A stretch of 64,000 nt of DNA, taken from the NCBI GenBank assembly GCA_029532415.1, contig JAQOTA010000015.1, positions 682,001 to 746,000 on the forward strand, given 5' to 3'. This document shows, piece after piece, positions 23,551 through 34,463 of the stretch. The DNA comes from Marasmius tenuissimus (Eukaryota > Basidiomycota > Agaricomycetes > Agaricales > Marasmiaceae). A program made the translations under genes and the position numbers. The notes beneath the pieces were generated by a model, which searched no databases, was not told where the DNA came from, and was given only the letters and a program-made list of their open reading frames with translations. Within the stretch, counting starts at the first letter, position 1; each line of letters starts with the position of its first letter.

Positions 23551-26446
23551 CTAAAGAGGTACTAAAGTTTTACTGTACTTGTAAGCTAATTCTACCACAG
23601 CCCAGACCTCATCAATCATCTGACTATGAGGGCGAGTCAGATGGAGCTTCGCCATCCTTGCTGCCCGTTGGCACTGAGCGTCCAGTGGTTGATTGAGGAC
23701 AAACAAGACACTTAACCGCCTGTCTGAATTTATCATGCAAGTCGCACAGTTGAGACCGTAAAGCAGTGACCGAGGGGTCGTCAATCAGATGATGCTAAAC
23801 TCGCTGTTTGGAAGAGGCTGCTTCACAATCGTGAACAGCTAATAAGAAGAGTACATGAGTTGGGCTGAGGGCACGTCACCGTGGTGAACATGCTGAGGCC
23901 GAGGGGCGCATAAAGGCAAACATAGACATAGGAAAGTACACCCAAACTCTTAGCCTCAGCCAGGACTTCATGTCGGGCGCTTCTATAGATTCCTATGGTG
24001 TAAATTGCAACAACTGGATCCAAGATAAGTTTTTGAGCTTCATGTACTTTAAGATGAGGAAGGAACAACGAACCTTCGCCCATAACAACCCAGTTTCCCT
24101 CTCCTCGTCTCATGGGCTTCAGCGCCAGAATGAAATGACCAAGGCGGCAGAGGATATCTCCAGAAGTGTTTGCGTCTCGGTTGGGCTCATGGGTTCTGAG
24201 CAATGAAGCAAATGCGCGTGCGTGCTGCTCAACGATGTTTTGAATGCCAAATTTTGCATCAAGGAAGTTTGATAGATACTGACCTTTGCGGCTATGTTGC
24301 GCAGACCTTCCTTGTTGGACTGATTGGATGGAGCCTAAGAGGCACTGGCAAAGGTTCCCGTATGTTGAATTTGGTGTCCGACACCTGAGCTGGTGCCCAC
24401 TCCCTTCCAGCTTCACGAAACCCTTCTTTTGCTGCCTTTGTTTGATGTTGCATGCGCAGCTGAACCATGGCTGGGTAATTTAGAACTTTGTTCTCCGTGA
24501 GCAGCGCCATTTCTGGCGTATATGATGGCTGATACAAGTGAAAACCATCAGTCTCCGCACCCTTTCCAGCTACCGAATCATATGGTTGAAATCTAATCTT
24601 GTACCTTCGAGATAGTGTCTATGAGCTGAGGGTGCAGAGTCTCCTTGAAGTATTCTTGAATAATTTCTATTTCGTCGTCGGTAGCATCCGAAAGATTTTG
24701 ACTAAATCAAGGTAGATGAGAAGTGAGTCAGAAGCCATAAATACTTGGAACATAGGGAGGCCTTACATGATGAGTGACTTGTCATTGCTCTCTGCAGCCA
24801 GTGCCATTTCATAAGCACTGACATCATCCACTAGTTTTGAGGTGGCAGGTCACGTGAAAGTCGTAGTCTGGAAGATGGACAGAACAGCCAAAAGAGTGTC
24901 AGGTCGCGGGGCCGGTTTTGGAGGGAGCTTACATGATGGGGAAGGCTCAACGTAGCCAGCTAGCATAGTTGCAGCATCAATACCAATGGTCTCGAGGAGC
25001 AACTGTGCTTCCTTGTACACAGCGTCGGATGCCTTTGAGATGACGGTATCGTCAGGATACTTGAGGAGGTTGAGAAGATCGAGGTCGTCAGCACGAAAGT
25101 AGGTGTGGTGGTAACCAGCCATTTGTTTTGCTTTTCTTCCGCAGTAAGGCTCTCGAAGTCGCCTAGTAGAATAATTTGGGGCTTTGGTTGAAGGTGTAGT
25201 AGATCCATGTATGTAAGGTCCTTTTTCAGCTGTCTGAGAACGCCAAACACATGTTCGCAGGGTTCTGTTGAATGGAGCCAGGGAAGCAATGGGTATGTCG
25301 GATACCATCGACGGTATACAACGACTAGCTTCACAAGTGAATTCACAAAGCGTGAGGGAGATATTGTAGGATTGGTGGAATATAAAATGAGTCTCTGTAG
25401 AATAATCAGAGCATATCAAAACATATGTCCGCCATGCCACGAGAAAGAATTGTGCTCGTAAGACCATATGAATACACTCGAGGTGGGCGATACTGCAATT
25501 TTCCCATGCGTCTAGCTCCCCAAAGATGAAAAGATAGATCGAGAGGCCTTTGTAGGCCGGGAAGTTATCTGTCTAGAAATGGAGACCTTGACCGGAGAAC
25601 AAGTGTGCTGCTGCCCGGTCGCTCTGCTAGTCAGCATTCTCACTGTCGCGCTTGAATATTGTGCTAAGAAAGCGAGAGGCGACCTCGTAGATCATGGAGA
25701 AAATGATGTGGCAATTCGCAATGACGATGATTCGAGCGCCGGTCTGTAGTTGATTACAAGCCGTTTTCTTTGCGTGCTTACTATTTTGAATCAAGACGAC
25801 AGGGCGTTGGTTGAAAACGGGGATTGTGGAGGTCAGGGAGCAGCCAGCTTGGGGGTTCGAAATCTCATGTGTGACGTTTTCTGAGGTAGAGTGCTTGATG
25901 AGGGACTGGAGCTGTTGCTCCGTTTCAATACCATCAACAGACATCGAGACAGAATGGATGCCTGCCAGGTTGAGCTCCTGCATGAGCTGATTATGAAGCA
26001 CAAGTAGCTCTTCAGCGTCAACAGAGGAGGCTCGCGCAACAGCTGCCAATGGTATTGGGGGATTTTATGCATCGGTATGACGAGTAGAAACAACCGGACC
26101 TGGAAATAAGGTTCATATTGAAGAGAGAGATAGCTTGGCCAAAGAGACACACCTTTTCTGCCTTTTCGAGATTCCCTGATCCGAAGTACTTGTCAACAGC
26201 CTCCAGATTTCGAAATTGCTTTGCATCATCTACACCACCAAGGACAAGGACAGAAATCTTGCTCCGTTGGTACACTTCCAGCACTGGCTCGAGTTCGGTA
26301 TCATCCCATGACAGTGCAACAGGGCCCTTGTAGTTGTATTGAGCCAGTGTGTTCGCAGCAACCGCTATGTTTTCCCTTGTGACATCTGGGGCAAACCAAG
26401 GGAGCCTGGCTCGCACTTGCCTAGATGTACCAACAATGAACATCAA
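23551..26446 (-). pseudogene. P-element/THAP9-like transposase remnant
   Basis: This belongs to a multi-copy agaricomycete family that I read as a P-element-like transposase; the superfamily is inference. From the N-terminus: WFAPDVTRENI, then GPVALSWDDTEL (likely first catalytic Asp). Next is a block VVLIQNSKHAKKT followed by NQLQTGAR, matching the D-x-x-H-x-x-K-x-x-RN pattern of P/THAP9 enzymes. The C-terminal HSTEPCEHVFG probably supplies the catalytic Glu. Further C-terminal fragments reach 23551. Here the expected Asp in the second block is Asn (codon 25783-25785). TAG codons at 25627-25629 and 25573-25575 and at least two frame shifts (near 25340 and 25115) break the gene. The N-terminus and element ends were not found. 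Confidence 0.6.
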
Positions 26447-26516
26447 CGCAAATCTACTTGTAGTTTGTAAGAGACAAATTCACCTTGTGGCACGGATACC
26501 AGGTCTCCCGAGATGT

Positions 26517-26544
26517 TGTTTTATAGGCACTGTTTTATAGGCAC
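26517..26544 (+). repeat. 14-bp tandem duplication
   Basis: tgttttataggcac occurs twice in direct succession with no mismatch. It lies just upstream of the P-like transposase remnant. Confidence 0.8.
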
Positions 26545-26559
26545 TGGGAGATGTAATAG

Positions 26560-27250
26560 AGAATGTTGCAGAAGTCATTGAACCCGGCAGTATACGTCAT
26601 ATTCTTGAGTTTTCCCGTGCTGTAACTGCTCCAACTTGATCACAAGAGCCTGTACCTGAACCATCCCAAGAAGTGTGTCCGGTGAAAGCACCACTCACGA
26701 CCCCTTGAGCAAATTTGAGCCACGGTGATTTTCCGTTGTCCTGTTACTGATATTCTGTAGATGCAGCAATGAAGAAGATTCTCAAGTCAGAATATCTGGA
26801 AGTCTGTATAGGTGTATCACAATGTTGAATCCAAATATGCACGACAGTGCTGGGTCACTATGGGAAAGGCTTGCCGGAGGCTTGGGCCTGGGTCCCCAAA
26901 GGGGGCCACGTGAAAAGCGCCTGATGCAACCATGTGCTTTCACGTGAGGGCGCATCTGGAACACGATATGGACCAGGACCAAGTCTGAGTCACTCGGGGA
27001 CATCTCCTGAATCCAAGAAGATGACGGTGGCTGTGATCCCAGCCCGAGCACTCGCGCACAACAGTCAGATGCCGGCAACCTGACTGGATGAAGGTGTGTC
27101 AAAAAACTGACCTACCCCTGGAAGCAGGAGGGAGGGCCAGACCAAAACAACACATGTGGTTGAGTCAAGAGTACAATGCAATTGGTACAATTTGTGATTA
27201 CAATCTGCGGGAAGCTACATGGGAGCTCGAATAAGAACAATAAGGCTACA
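26560..27250. other. Intergenic stretch between two elements
   Basis: No gene is recognised. cacgtgaaaagc near 26908 and gctttcacgtg near 26937 form an inverted repeat around two CACGTG palindromes. No target duplication or transposon end was found. Confidence 0.35.
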
Positions 27251-27258
27251 AGGAATCA

Positions 27259-28461
27259 TTACGCAGACACTGAATTATGAATAAAATCTACCAAGTCTGA
27301 AGAGAGTCCGTTCTGTGATCTGAAAGTATCAATGGAAGAGTTCATGATGGATATACGTTGTGATGAATAAGCTTTTGAAGTGGCCGCAGGTAGGATCTCA
27401 GAGATGCAACCCCAGTAGGTAAGGAAAGCCAACAAATTCCAGCCCCCTGTCTTTGCTACAATCTCTGGCGGTACCCCGGCCAAAAGTAGCTCGACTGCAC
27501 CACCAATCCAGAAACTATGACCCAGAACATGGTAAAGTGACGCCTTGCGCCAAATACCATAACAGATGTCGAGGAAATCCTTTTTTGGGAGCATCTGGGG
27601 TTTCCGGTTATCGTCCAGATATGAAAACAGAGGAAAGCGTCAGGAAGATGATGAGAGTTGACCTGGAGTTGAGTTTTGAAAGCGGATACAGGAAATACAC
27701 CGCTCGCATCAGATCTTGATGTGAGGACGATATCAGCGCCAAGTTCTCGAGTCGACTTGGTCCAGGGTATGTGGAATGAACACGAGACATAACCATTGGC
27801 TAGGTTATTGAAAGAAAAGCTAACCCTGTAACCTCGCGTCAAAAAACGAACATGTCATGAAGTGTCCGACTCACGAGTTTGTGACATGAAGCTTCGGATC
27901 AAACTTGGACTTGGAAGGTACTGTCGTCTCCCCGAGACGACAACAAGCAAAGAACGTCACACATGCTATAGCCCATACATAGACATGCAGAGATATCGTG
28001 AAATCAAGAGCGGCCCTGAGAACGAGTAGGTGTCTTATAGATACCGGGTCTCTTGGTTTCCGCTTGCACAATACACCCTCTTTGTTCGCTGTGGTCCTAG
28101 CCAGCTTGATTTGGATATCCTCGCCACACCAAGGGGCGCCCTTGACGCCATGCCACGCCTTGATTCTGGATAGCCAGTTACCAATGGTCTTGCCCGAGAC
28201 CTTGCCCTTATGGTGGCAAATAAACGCTAGTATCAGAACTCTATGGGCAGCTGTCTGAAAGTAAGTAAATCACTATGCTTGAACTGAACAAAACTTACGC
28301 ATCCTCATCCACTCAGGGATGTTATGCTTGTCATGGAACTGAGTGATCCGAAGGAGGCCTGCAGCATAGACCGTACGTGTGGAGTCCTCCAAAGCACCCT
28401 CTATTGCATTGTCAGCCAACCGCCGCACTTCCGAAGAGTATATTTCGGCGTTCTCTTTCAC
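27259..28461 (-). pseudogene. DIRS tyrosine recombinase, catalytic Arg lost
   Basis: The recombinase carries the first catalytic region CCRLGETTV (28071-27871). The second reads GHSFWIGG where GHSFRIGG is expected, and the Tyr in FLTYW follows. The Trp codon is TGG at 27508-27510, one C-to-T step from CGG. The second Arg of the H-x-x-R motif is essential in tyrosine recombinases, so this copy should be inactive. Exons are in different frames, separated by apparent introns around 27870-27840 and 27600-27590. The downstream GRW motif is also altered (GGW). Confidence 0.7.
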
Positions 28462-28846
28462 CTGCTGCCGCGAGAACTCGGTGTCCCAAGCAAAGAGTCG
28501 ATCTTTGGCTAGAACTCTAGGACATAATTCGCTCGCAGCGTATCTGCTACCCTTCCTGGGCGCTCTTGTGATTGGTGAGAAACGATGAGAAGTGGATTGT
28601 GGAGAGGGGAGAGCTCATTCAGGAAATTGCAATTGGGAATCATGAGAGGGAGAAATATGAGAGGAAGAAGCCTGAGAAGAAGTCTGAGAGGGAGAAGTTT
28701 GAGATAGAGAATTGAGGAGACGTTGGTGACAAAAGGAGAATTCAGAGTATGGGGAATTGGAAGAAACAGTCTTCGGAGGTGTAGGGTTGCGCAAGTCCCT
28801 TACCTCCACGTCCTTGCTCTGGGATGTTTTCTCTGCCAGGAGTCGT

Positions 28847-31390
28847 CTAAACATATGAAAGGGAATCCATGAGAGCGTCCAGCAAAGCGAACGTACACGA
28901 GAATTTCTTCTCTGGTGATCCCAACGTTCCGCGCGAAACGGGGTCAGCCGGATTTTTCTCTGATTCGACATAAACAATGTCGAGCACAATGTTGGACGTG
29001 TAGAGCACGTCGTAGATTCGCCTTAGTGTGAGATTGATCCAGAAATTGGGAGAACAGGACTTGATAACCGCTCCAATCGTCCCCTGGTTATTTGAGTGGA
29101 TACAGATGGTGCAGTCGTGATGCAATCGCTCGGCGATGTAATATACTGCCAGCTTGACCGCCAAAGTTTCGAGCCAACATATGTCTGTGCCAGGAATTTT
29201 CCATCTGGGCTTGAGCGAGTAGGCAGCCCACTTGTCTCCAAGAACCAACCCTATACCCCAATCCGTGGAAGCGTCCACATACAGACCCAAATCGACCATC
29301 GGGCCCTTCGGACTGAGTTGTCTGTAGTAGGCCGGATTGTTGAGAGCCTCGTATCACCACCTCAAGTCCTTCAGCATGGAAGGGGGGGGGATATCTTGTA
29401 ACGTAACGGTCGCCTTTATATGAGGCTGCAAAGTTTGACATAGATGTGAGTCGGGTTCTACCCTCCCTGTGAGCGAAGGCACAGTGGCATAACGTGCCTG
29501 GATACTTTTGACGAGCTCCAACGAAGAGCAGCTCCGACTGCAACCATACAGGAAGGACTTGACCTTAGCCTGATATTTGATCCTCTTGACTTCAGTAGGT
29601 GAGACCCGTCTCAGAGGCAGGTCCCAGTCAAAGCCTAAGAACGTGATCACCCATAGGAAGGTCTTGTCGCATTTTTTGAGGTTTCATGGCGTGCACAGGG
29701 GCCTCACGACATCCATCATCTGTGCTGTGTCGTACTCGTATTCGAAAAGCGATTCGTCGGGAGAGAAAGGGTCGAACGGAATGGGTGAGGTTGGATCTGG
29801 TGGTGTGGGAAAGGTCGAGAGAAATGAGGTGACCTCGGAGAAGTCCATGGATCGGGGTGGGAGGGTGTCGAGAGCGTGAACGATCCGGCCCTGCTCTACT
29901 GGCCTGAAATTACCATCTTGGCATTTTCTTCGTGCTGGAATACAACCATTCGCCAAGTCATCTTCGTATTTTACGATCGGGCGTACACCTTCGGCAATCC
30001 AGAAGTCCACCATTGTGTTGGCGATCATACCGGAGTTGCTGCTGGCCAATGCTGCACCGAAGGGGAAGCAATGGTCCATATAGAACATGTCAGATCTACC
30101 CTGCACAACCAAGAATGGCTTGTGGTCAGGAACAACGGGAGCCGTCTGATGAGACTTCTCAATATCTTTCGAGCTGGCCTGGAAGCCCTTTTGTGCAGTG
30201 GAGACCTAAAGCAAATCTTATGAGCATGCTATTCCCCGGGAATAACATCTTCGTAGAAGGGATGAAACGTCCGCCATGGGAAAGAGGCCCATTAGGCTTC
30301 CAGCGTCACCATCAACAATGCGTGACCCTTTATCAATGGTGTGCTCCAACGGAACACCCAATATGATGGCATGCCCATCAGAACACACATAGGACACACA
30401 CACCCATCTGAGCATTGTGAATGAACTCACAAGTTCAGTGAATTTTGACACGGTGTCGAATCTGGTAGGGAAGTCTTCCTTGGCAATGAAGGAGTTCACC
30501 GACGGAAAGTCTTTTGTCTCTTTTGAGAGAAGGCGACACACCCTATGCTTGGGGGGTTTGCCTGGGCCCTGCTCCTGGACTGCTACGATGAGTGGCGAGG
30601 AGACGAATGGTCCTCTCATGATGGATTCCATTTCGTCCTTCGTGAAAGGCCCACTGAATCTGCCACACTCCAACTCCGAACGAATGTATTCGTCTATAAT
30701 GTCGGGGTACTGGAAACATGTCTGGTGATGACGGATGATGATAGTGTGTTCGATCTTAGGCATCCGCCCGAGGGGAAAACCATGCCGAATGTTGTGTGTG
30801 AGGTGCGAGCATGAGTCGGTGAGGTCATGTTTTTGGAGGGAGGTCTCAAAAGCGTCAGCATCGTATGGGGTAACAATCCGTTCAAAGAGTTCATTATAAA
30901 CGGGGTTGTCTGACGTGGGAGGACGGGAAATGATGGATGCAGATAAGTCGGCGTAGGATAGTTTTTCGGGGATGGAGAAATTGGCGAAGAGAGCCTCTAT
31001 ATCAATAGAGTCCTCATTTCTACTCAGAAGATGGTGGTTTTGAATCTGCTGGGTGTTCGTGGCAGGACCAGGCGAAGGCATGATGGGCGGCACTGCCACA
31101 GAAGGTGCAGGAGTGCTCGTATGAGCAACTACTACTGCACCTCTTTCCGGAGGCGTTCTAAGGGATACAGATCGGCTTCTTTGTTGACGGATGGACCACC
31201 CCGAAGTTTTCGAGTATAGCCCACAGCGTCGGTCCGTGAGAGGAATCGTGCTCGTTTGCTCTATATCCTCGGTTGGAGCAGAGTAGGCAACAAGGGAACC
31301 GGGAACCACCCTTGCTGCCCCCTTGAAAGGGACGCGAACAGTCGCCGTCATATCTGGAGCATGAACGATCGTTAGAGCAGTTGTCATCAT
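28847..31390 (-). CDS. DIRS reverse transcriptase / RNase H
   Basis: The RT begins with a DIRS-type region (KHRVCRLLSKETKDFPSVN near 30540). Motif A reads KDIEKSHQTAPV just after an intron around 30160-30400. Motif C is KYEDDLANG near 29985 with both Asp residues present. The RNase H part (29650-28847) starts FLGFDWDLP and includes LYVDASTDWGIG, LETLAVKLAV and HSNNQGTIGA, ending NPADPVSRG. The exons lie in different frames, so at least three introns or frame breaks must exist. I could not decide whether the whole product is intact. Confidence 0.65.
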
Positions 31391-31865
31391 TGTACCTCCT
31401 ACGCTTTGCCTCCCGTTCAGCCCTATCTTTCTCTGCCTCCTCCTTCAAATCCTTCTTCAGCTTGACATGATCCTTCACTCTGATATAGTTCATCTCGTCG
31501 AAGGTCCACGAGTACTGAAAATGTTCCTTCCTGATGCGATATTCCTCTGGTTTCCACCAGTGGTACGTCTCTTTGGGGTCAGGAAACGATTCAAATGCCT
31601 CGGTGTGTTTCTGAGCCCACTTGGCATGAAAAGCGCGTCCATGCCGTTCTTCCCTCTTGATCTCGAAGCCCCACCAGTTGTCCAAAGCCTTCGTAGCCTG
31701 CGAGTAGGTGAGTCCTTCAAGCCCTCCTTCAACGATGTTCAGCTTCTTCTTCAGCTCCTCCAGGTGCATGACCTTGTAGGTACTGTGTGTTGTGGAATGT
31801 TTCTCGGCCTTGATGGTATGCTGGTATGCATGGATGTATTCGAGGTTCTTCGGCGTGAAGAACAT
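31158..31865 (-). CDS. DIRS Gag-like protein
   Basis: An open frame of 235 aa encodes a charged, helix-rich protein followed by a basic tail (KRRRYNDDN...) and a Cys/His cluster CCLLCSNRGYRANEHDSSH that resembles a loose zinc knuckle. It precedes and overlaps the RT frame, as expected for gag. Upstream frames to 32089 may contribute an N-terminal exon. Its role would be nucleic-acid packaging; this is inferred from position and the Cys/His cluster. Confidence 0.55.
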   Translation of the reverse strand: MFFTPKNLEYIHAYQHTIKAEKHSTTHSTYKVMHLEELKKKLNIVEGGLEGLTYSQATKALDNWWGFEIKREERHGRAFHAKWAQKHTEAFESFPDPKETYHWWKPEEYRIRKEHFQYSWTFDEMNYIRVKDHVKLKKDLKEEAEKDRAEREAKRRRYNDDNCSNDRSCSRYDGDCSRPFQGGSKGGSRFPCCLLCSNRGYRANEHDSSHGPTLWAILENFGVVHPSTKKPICIP

Positions 31866-32403
31866 GAGGGATATGGGAAGGTTGTGGGCGTAGTCAGCAT
31901 AGTCAAAAAGGATATCCAGGTAAGTGTGGTGGGTTGAGCTGTCAGAGAAGATGGGGGCCGGATCTCCAATGGTGCTAGTCGGTTGATGCCTTCTGGAGGA
32001 TAAAGCAATGTAGGATCAATGGACTCGATGTCCATGTCCTCTACACCTGTCGTGCCAGTATGAGGGGGGAAAGCCGGGAGGGGTTCCAAAGTAGACTAGA
32101 GCAGGACCACAAACGTCAGCGCTGAAACCAATAGTGATGGCTGATGTAGGTGACTCACCAAAGGTGCTGTCGGTAAATCAGGCTTGCAGACTGTCATTAT
32201 CTTTGCCCAAATCACAGGCATCTGACTAATGACTGTATTCTGCGAGTCGAGTGAACCACTCCATGCAGTGATTGGCAGCTTGCTCCGAGGACCAACCTTC
32301 ATAATTGAGGAGAATGTGTCCTAGCGTGCTCAACACTACAACACCACAGGAGAAAGAATCAAGCTGGCGGGGGACTGGAAATGAGGGTGGGGCAACTGCT
32401 GGG

Positions 32404-32979
32404 TGTTACGATTCACCCCTACTCCCACCAACGAGCGCCCACACAGACACCCTTCTCTACCCAACTCACCCTTCCCCATCACCTTTCCCACTCATTCAAA
32501 CATCTCTATAGACAACTCCATGGAGCAAGTGGAGCTATGCATCCAGACCACAGCTCCAGACCATGCCCAGCAAACTCCTCCACATGCCACCCCGAGTCAT
32601 AACATATGAACAGCCACAACGACTCACACGATACTCGCAGCCACTCCCACGACGACTCAGTCCAACTACAAACGACTCACACGCTCGCGACTCAGCGCAA
32701 CTCAGAGCAACTCCGGACCTAGACAGATTCCAGTATATAAGCCCAATGTACATACAACCTTTCCTCAGCTTAACAACTTGGTTAATACACCAGTGAAAGC
32801 CCACTTGACCCTTGACCATCAACATTTGACCTTCGACACTCGACCTTCGACACTTGACCTTCGACCATCGACACTTGACCTTCAACCCTCGACACTTGAC
32901 TCCTAATTCTCGACCTTCGAACCTCGCCCTCGCTTGAAAGAGTGACTTGAGAGGACACTAGCCGTGCCCTGTCGTATCA
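32404..32979. repeat. Solo LTR (576 bp) in the Ulp1-like gene
   Basis: It starts tgttacga and ends tcgtatca, near-complementary ends. A perfect 5-bp duplication ctggg flanks it at 32399-32403 and 32980-32984. Removing it plus one ctggg joins the Ulp1-like frame on both sides. Orientation and family are not determined, and no internal region is present. Confidence 0.85.
32805..32935 (+). repeat. Degenerate 10-bp minisatellite in the solo LTR
   Basis: Repeats of a unit close to cttgaccttcgaca (10- and 20-bp periods) run through this block: gaccttcgac, acttgacctt, gaccatcgac and variants. A less regular cgactca repeat lies upstream at 32615-32715. Confidence 0.8.
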
Positions 32980-33540
32980 CTGGGGACGGTTTCTCGATCC
33001 CCAAGCCAGACAACCACCACTGAATGGTTTCGGCGACATCAGAGGGGGGATCAGTCAGGTTGGGAAAGAGGAAGTTAGCATAGCTGACACTATGGTTGAC
33101 AAGGTCTGGTTCAGGTAATGTCCATTGACATGGAGGGGAAAATATCTTCTATCAAGCTCATCTGCCGAGATGAGAGCATCCAGATGTGAGCTTCGGCGGA
33201 TAGTATAGTGCGAACTACGAAGCCGCATATTCCTGAGGGCAGGGATGAGGAGACAGTTTGCAATGTGAGAACGGCTGCAGACACCAAGCTGGTGCAGAAT
33301 GTACTCCGTGCCTGCATTGATAATCTCGTCATGGAGCCAGTCGTTGGAGAGAAAGATAGTGAGGTTAAGGCTGTGAAGGCGAATGGACTTGCTGAATCCT
33401 GCAATCCGGGAGTTGTGAGGGAGGTAGCTGGTAATTCAGCAGCAAAGCCATGGAATAAACTTGTTTTGCCACCACCAGTTGGTAAGGCAATAATAATATG
33501 GTGATCTGTAGCGGCTTATGAAAGCGCCCTGATGATGTAC

Positions 33541-34049
33541 TGTCACGAATGGCCTCTCTGAAGAAACCTCTCAAGCCACCTAAACTCACTCAGAGATAAG
33601 ACTAGTTGATAGAAAAGTAAAAGAGTAGATTGAGCAGCCAAAAGCTCAACCCAGCACAAGTGCTACAAGTGGTGGGGAGACAAAGTGGACAAGCTGGGAA
33701 ACTACCTACAGAGACCATGAGTATATATGAGAATATGCATCACAAGGAATGAATGAAATGATGAGAACTGTCAAAAGTATCCATGAGAGAAAAGCGGGGA
33801 AGTCAAACCAAACATGTATAGTTGTAACCAATGGTAAGGTATGAGAAAGAGATCAAAAGATGATTGTTCCATGATGAAAGACCATAATAACTGATATGGC
33901 TCAATAAGTAAATGAGGATGACAGGTGCCAATGCTATGTCGATGGGAGAATTGATTGGAATGACTCTGGTGATAGTAAATGGCAAGATCCGGGGAAGTAG
34001 GGCCGGCACCAGGGTGGACAGGACAAAAGAATAGTGGCAGTTTGTGACA
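33541..34049 (-). repeat. Solo LTR of the Gypsy chromovirus family
   Basis: A 509-bp block equals the LTR at 9205-9713 in inverted orientation with only a few differences. A perfect 5-bp duplication tgtac flanks it at 33536-33540 and 34050-34054. It arose by recombination between the two LTRs of a complete insertion. Confidence 0.95.
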
Positions 34050-34463
34050 TGTACATTGAAGTCATGCAAATCGCGGGGGGTAACTGGCTTGAGCAAAGTA
34101 CGGATCCATTGACAACCGCCTGCGCTGTCAATACTCAGGTTCGTGGAATCAGGCATCCAGAAACTGAGTGTGTAGGCTACTACGCCAGCGACCTTGGTGA
34201 AAACTTTTGATTTGGCTGAACGAACGAGTGGGGATGGTGATCGTCAGTGGGCTGCAAGTGGTGCGAGTTGACAATCAACAACAGAAGGCTGAGATCGTTT
34301 CACGTTGCGCGTTATCTCATCTCAAAACGTGCCCTCAATTCTTTCCCAGCACAGGACTGAATGGTTGAGGAGATCCTCACGTGCATATATATATTACGAA
34401 ACATCTTGCCTCTCTTATCCCAACCCGAACATCAGATTAACTGTCGTCGCGATTAAACGTGCC

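Larger units (their letters stand above)
27259..32090 (-). mobile_element. DIRS-type retrotransposon
   Basis: Three modules lie in the standard DIRS order on the minus strand: a Gag-like protein (31865-31158), reverse transcriptase and RNase H (31390-28847), and a tyrosine recombinase (28461-27259). DIRS elements integrate with the recombinase instead of a DDE integrase. The outer limits given are the coding limits. I did not find the inverted or split repeats that should mark the ends. Confidence 0.8.
32226..34226 (-). pseudogene. Ulp1-like peptidase cut by two solo LTRs
   Basis: When the solo LTRs at 33541-34049 and 32404-32979 are mentally removed with one target copy each, the minus-strand reading matches a Ulp1-type cysteine peptidase. 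Landmarks are NDWLHDEIINAGTEYIL near 33325, FPLHVNGHY near 33140 (His region), DVAETIQWWLSGLG near 33030, and QLDSFSCGVVVL beyond the second LTR, with the catalytic Cys codon at 32346-32348. Part of the domain after the His appears deleted and the Asp is not clear. The peptidase type resembles those tied to KDZ elements, but no transposase lies beside it. A second frame near 33480 reads LPTGGGKTSLF, a helicase-like P-loop, so a chimeric origin is possible. Confidence 0.6.

Noticed and set aside
32305..32885. Several ORFs of 68-116 aa on both strands
   Set aside because: They lie inside a solo LTR defined by a perfect target duplication and reflect its repeat content.
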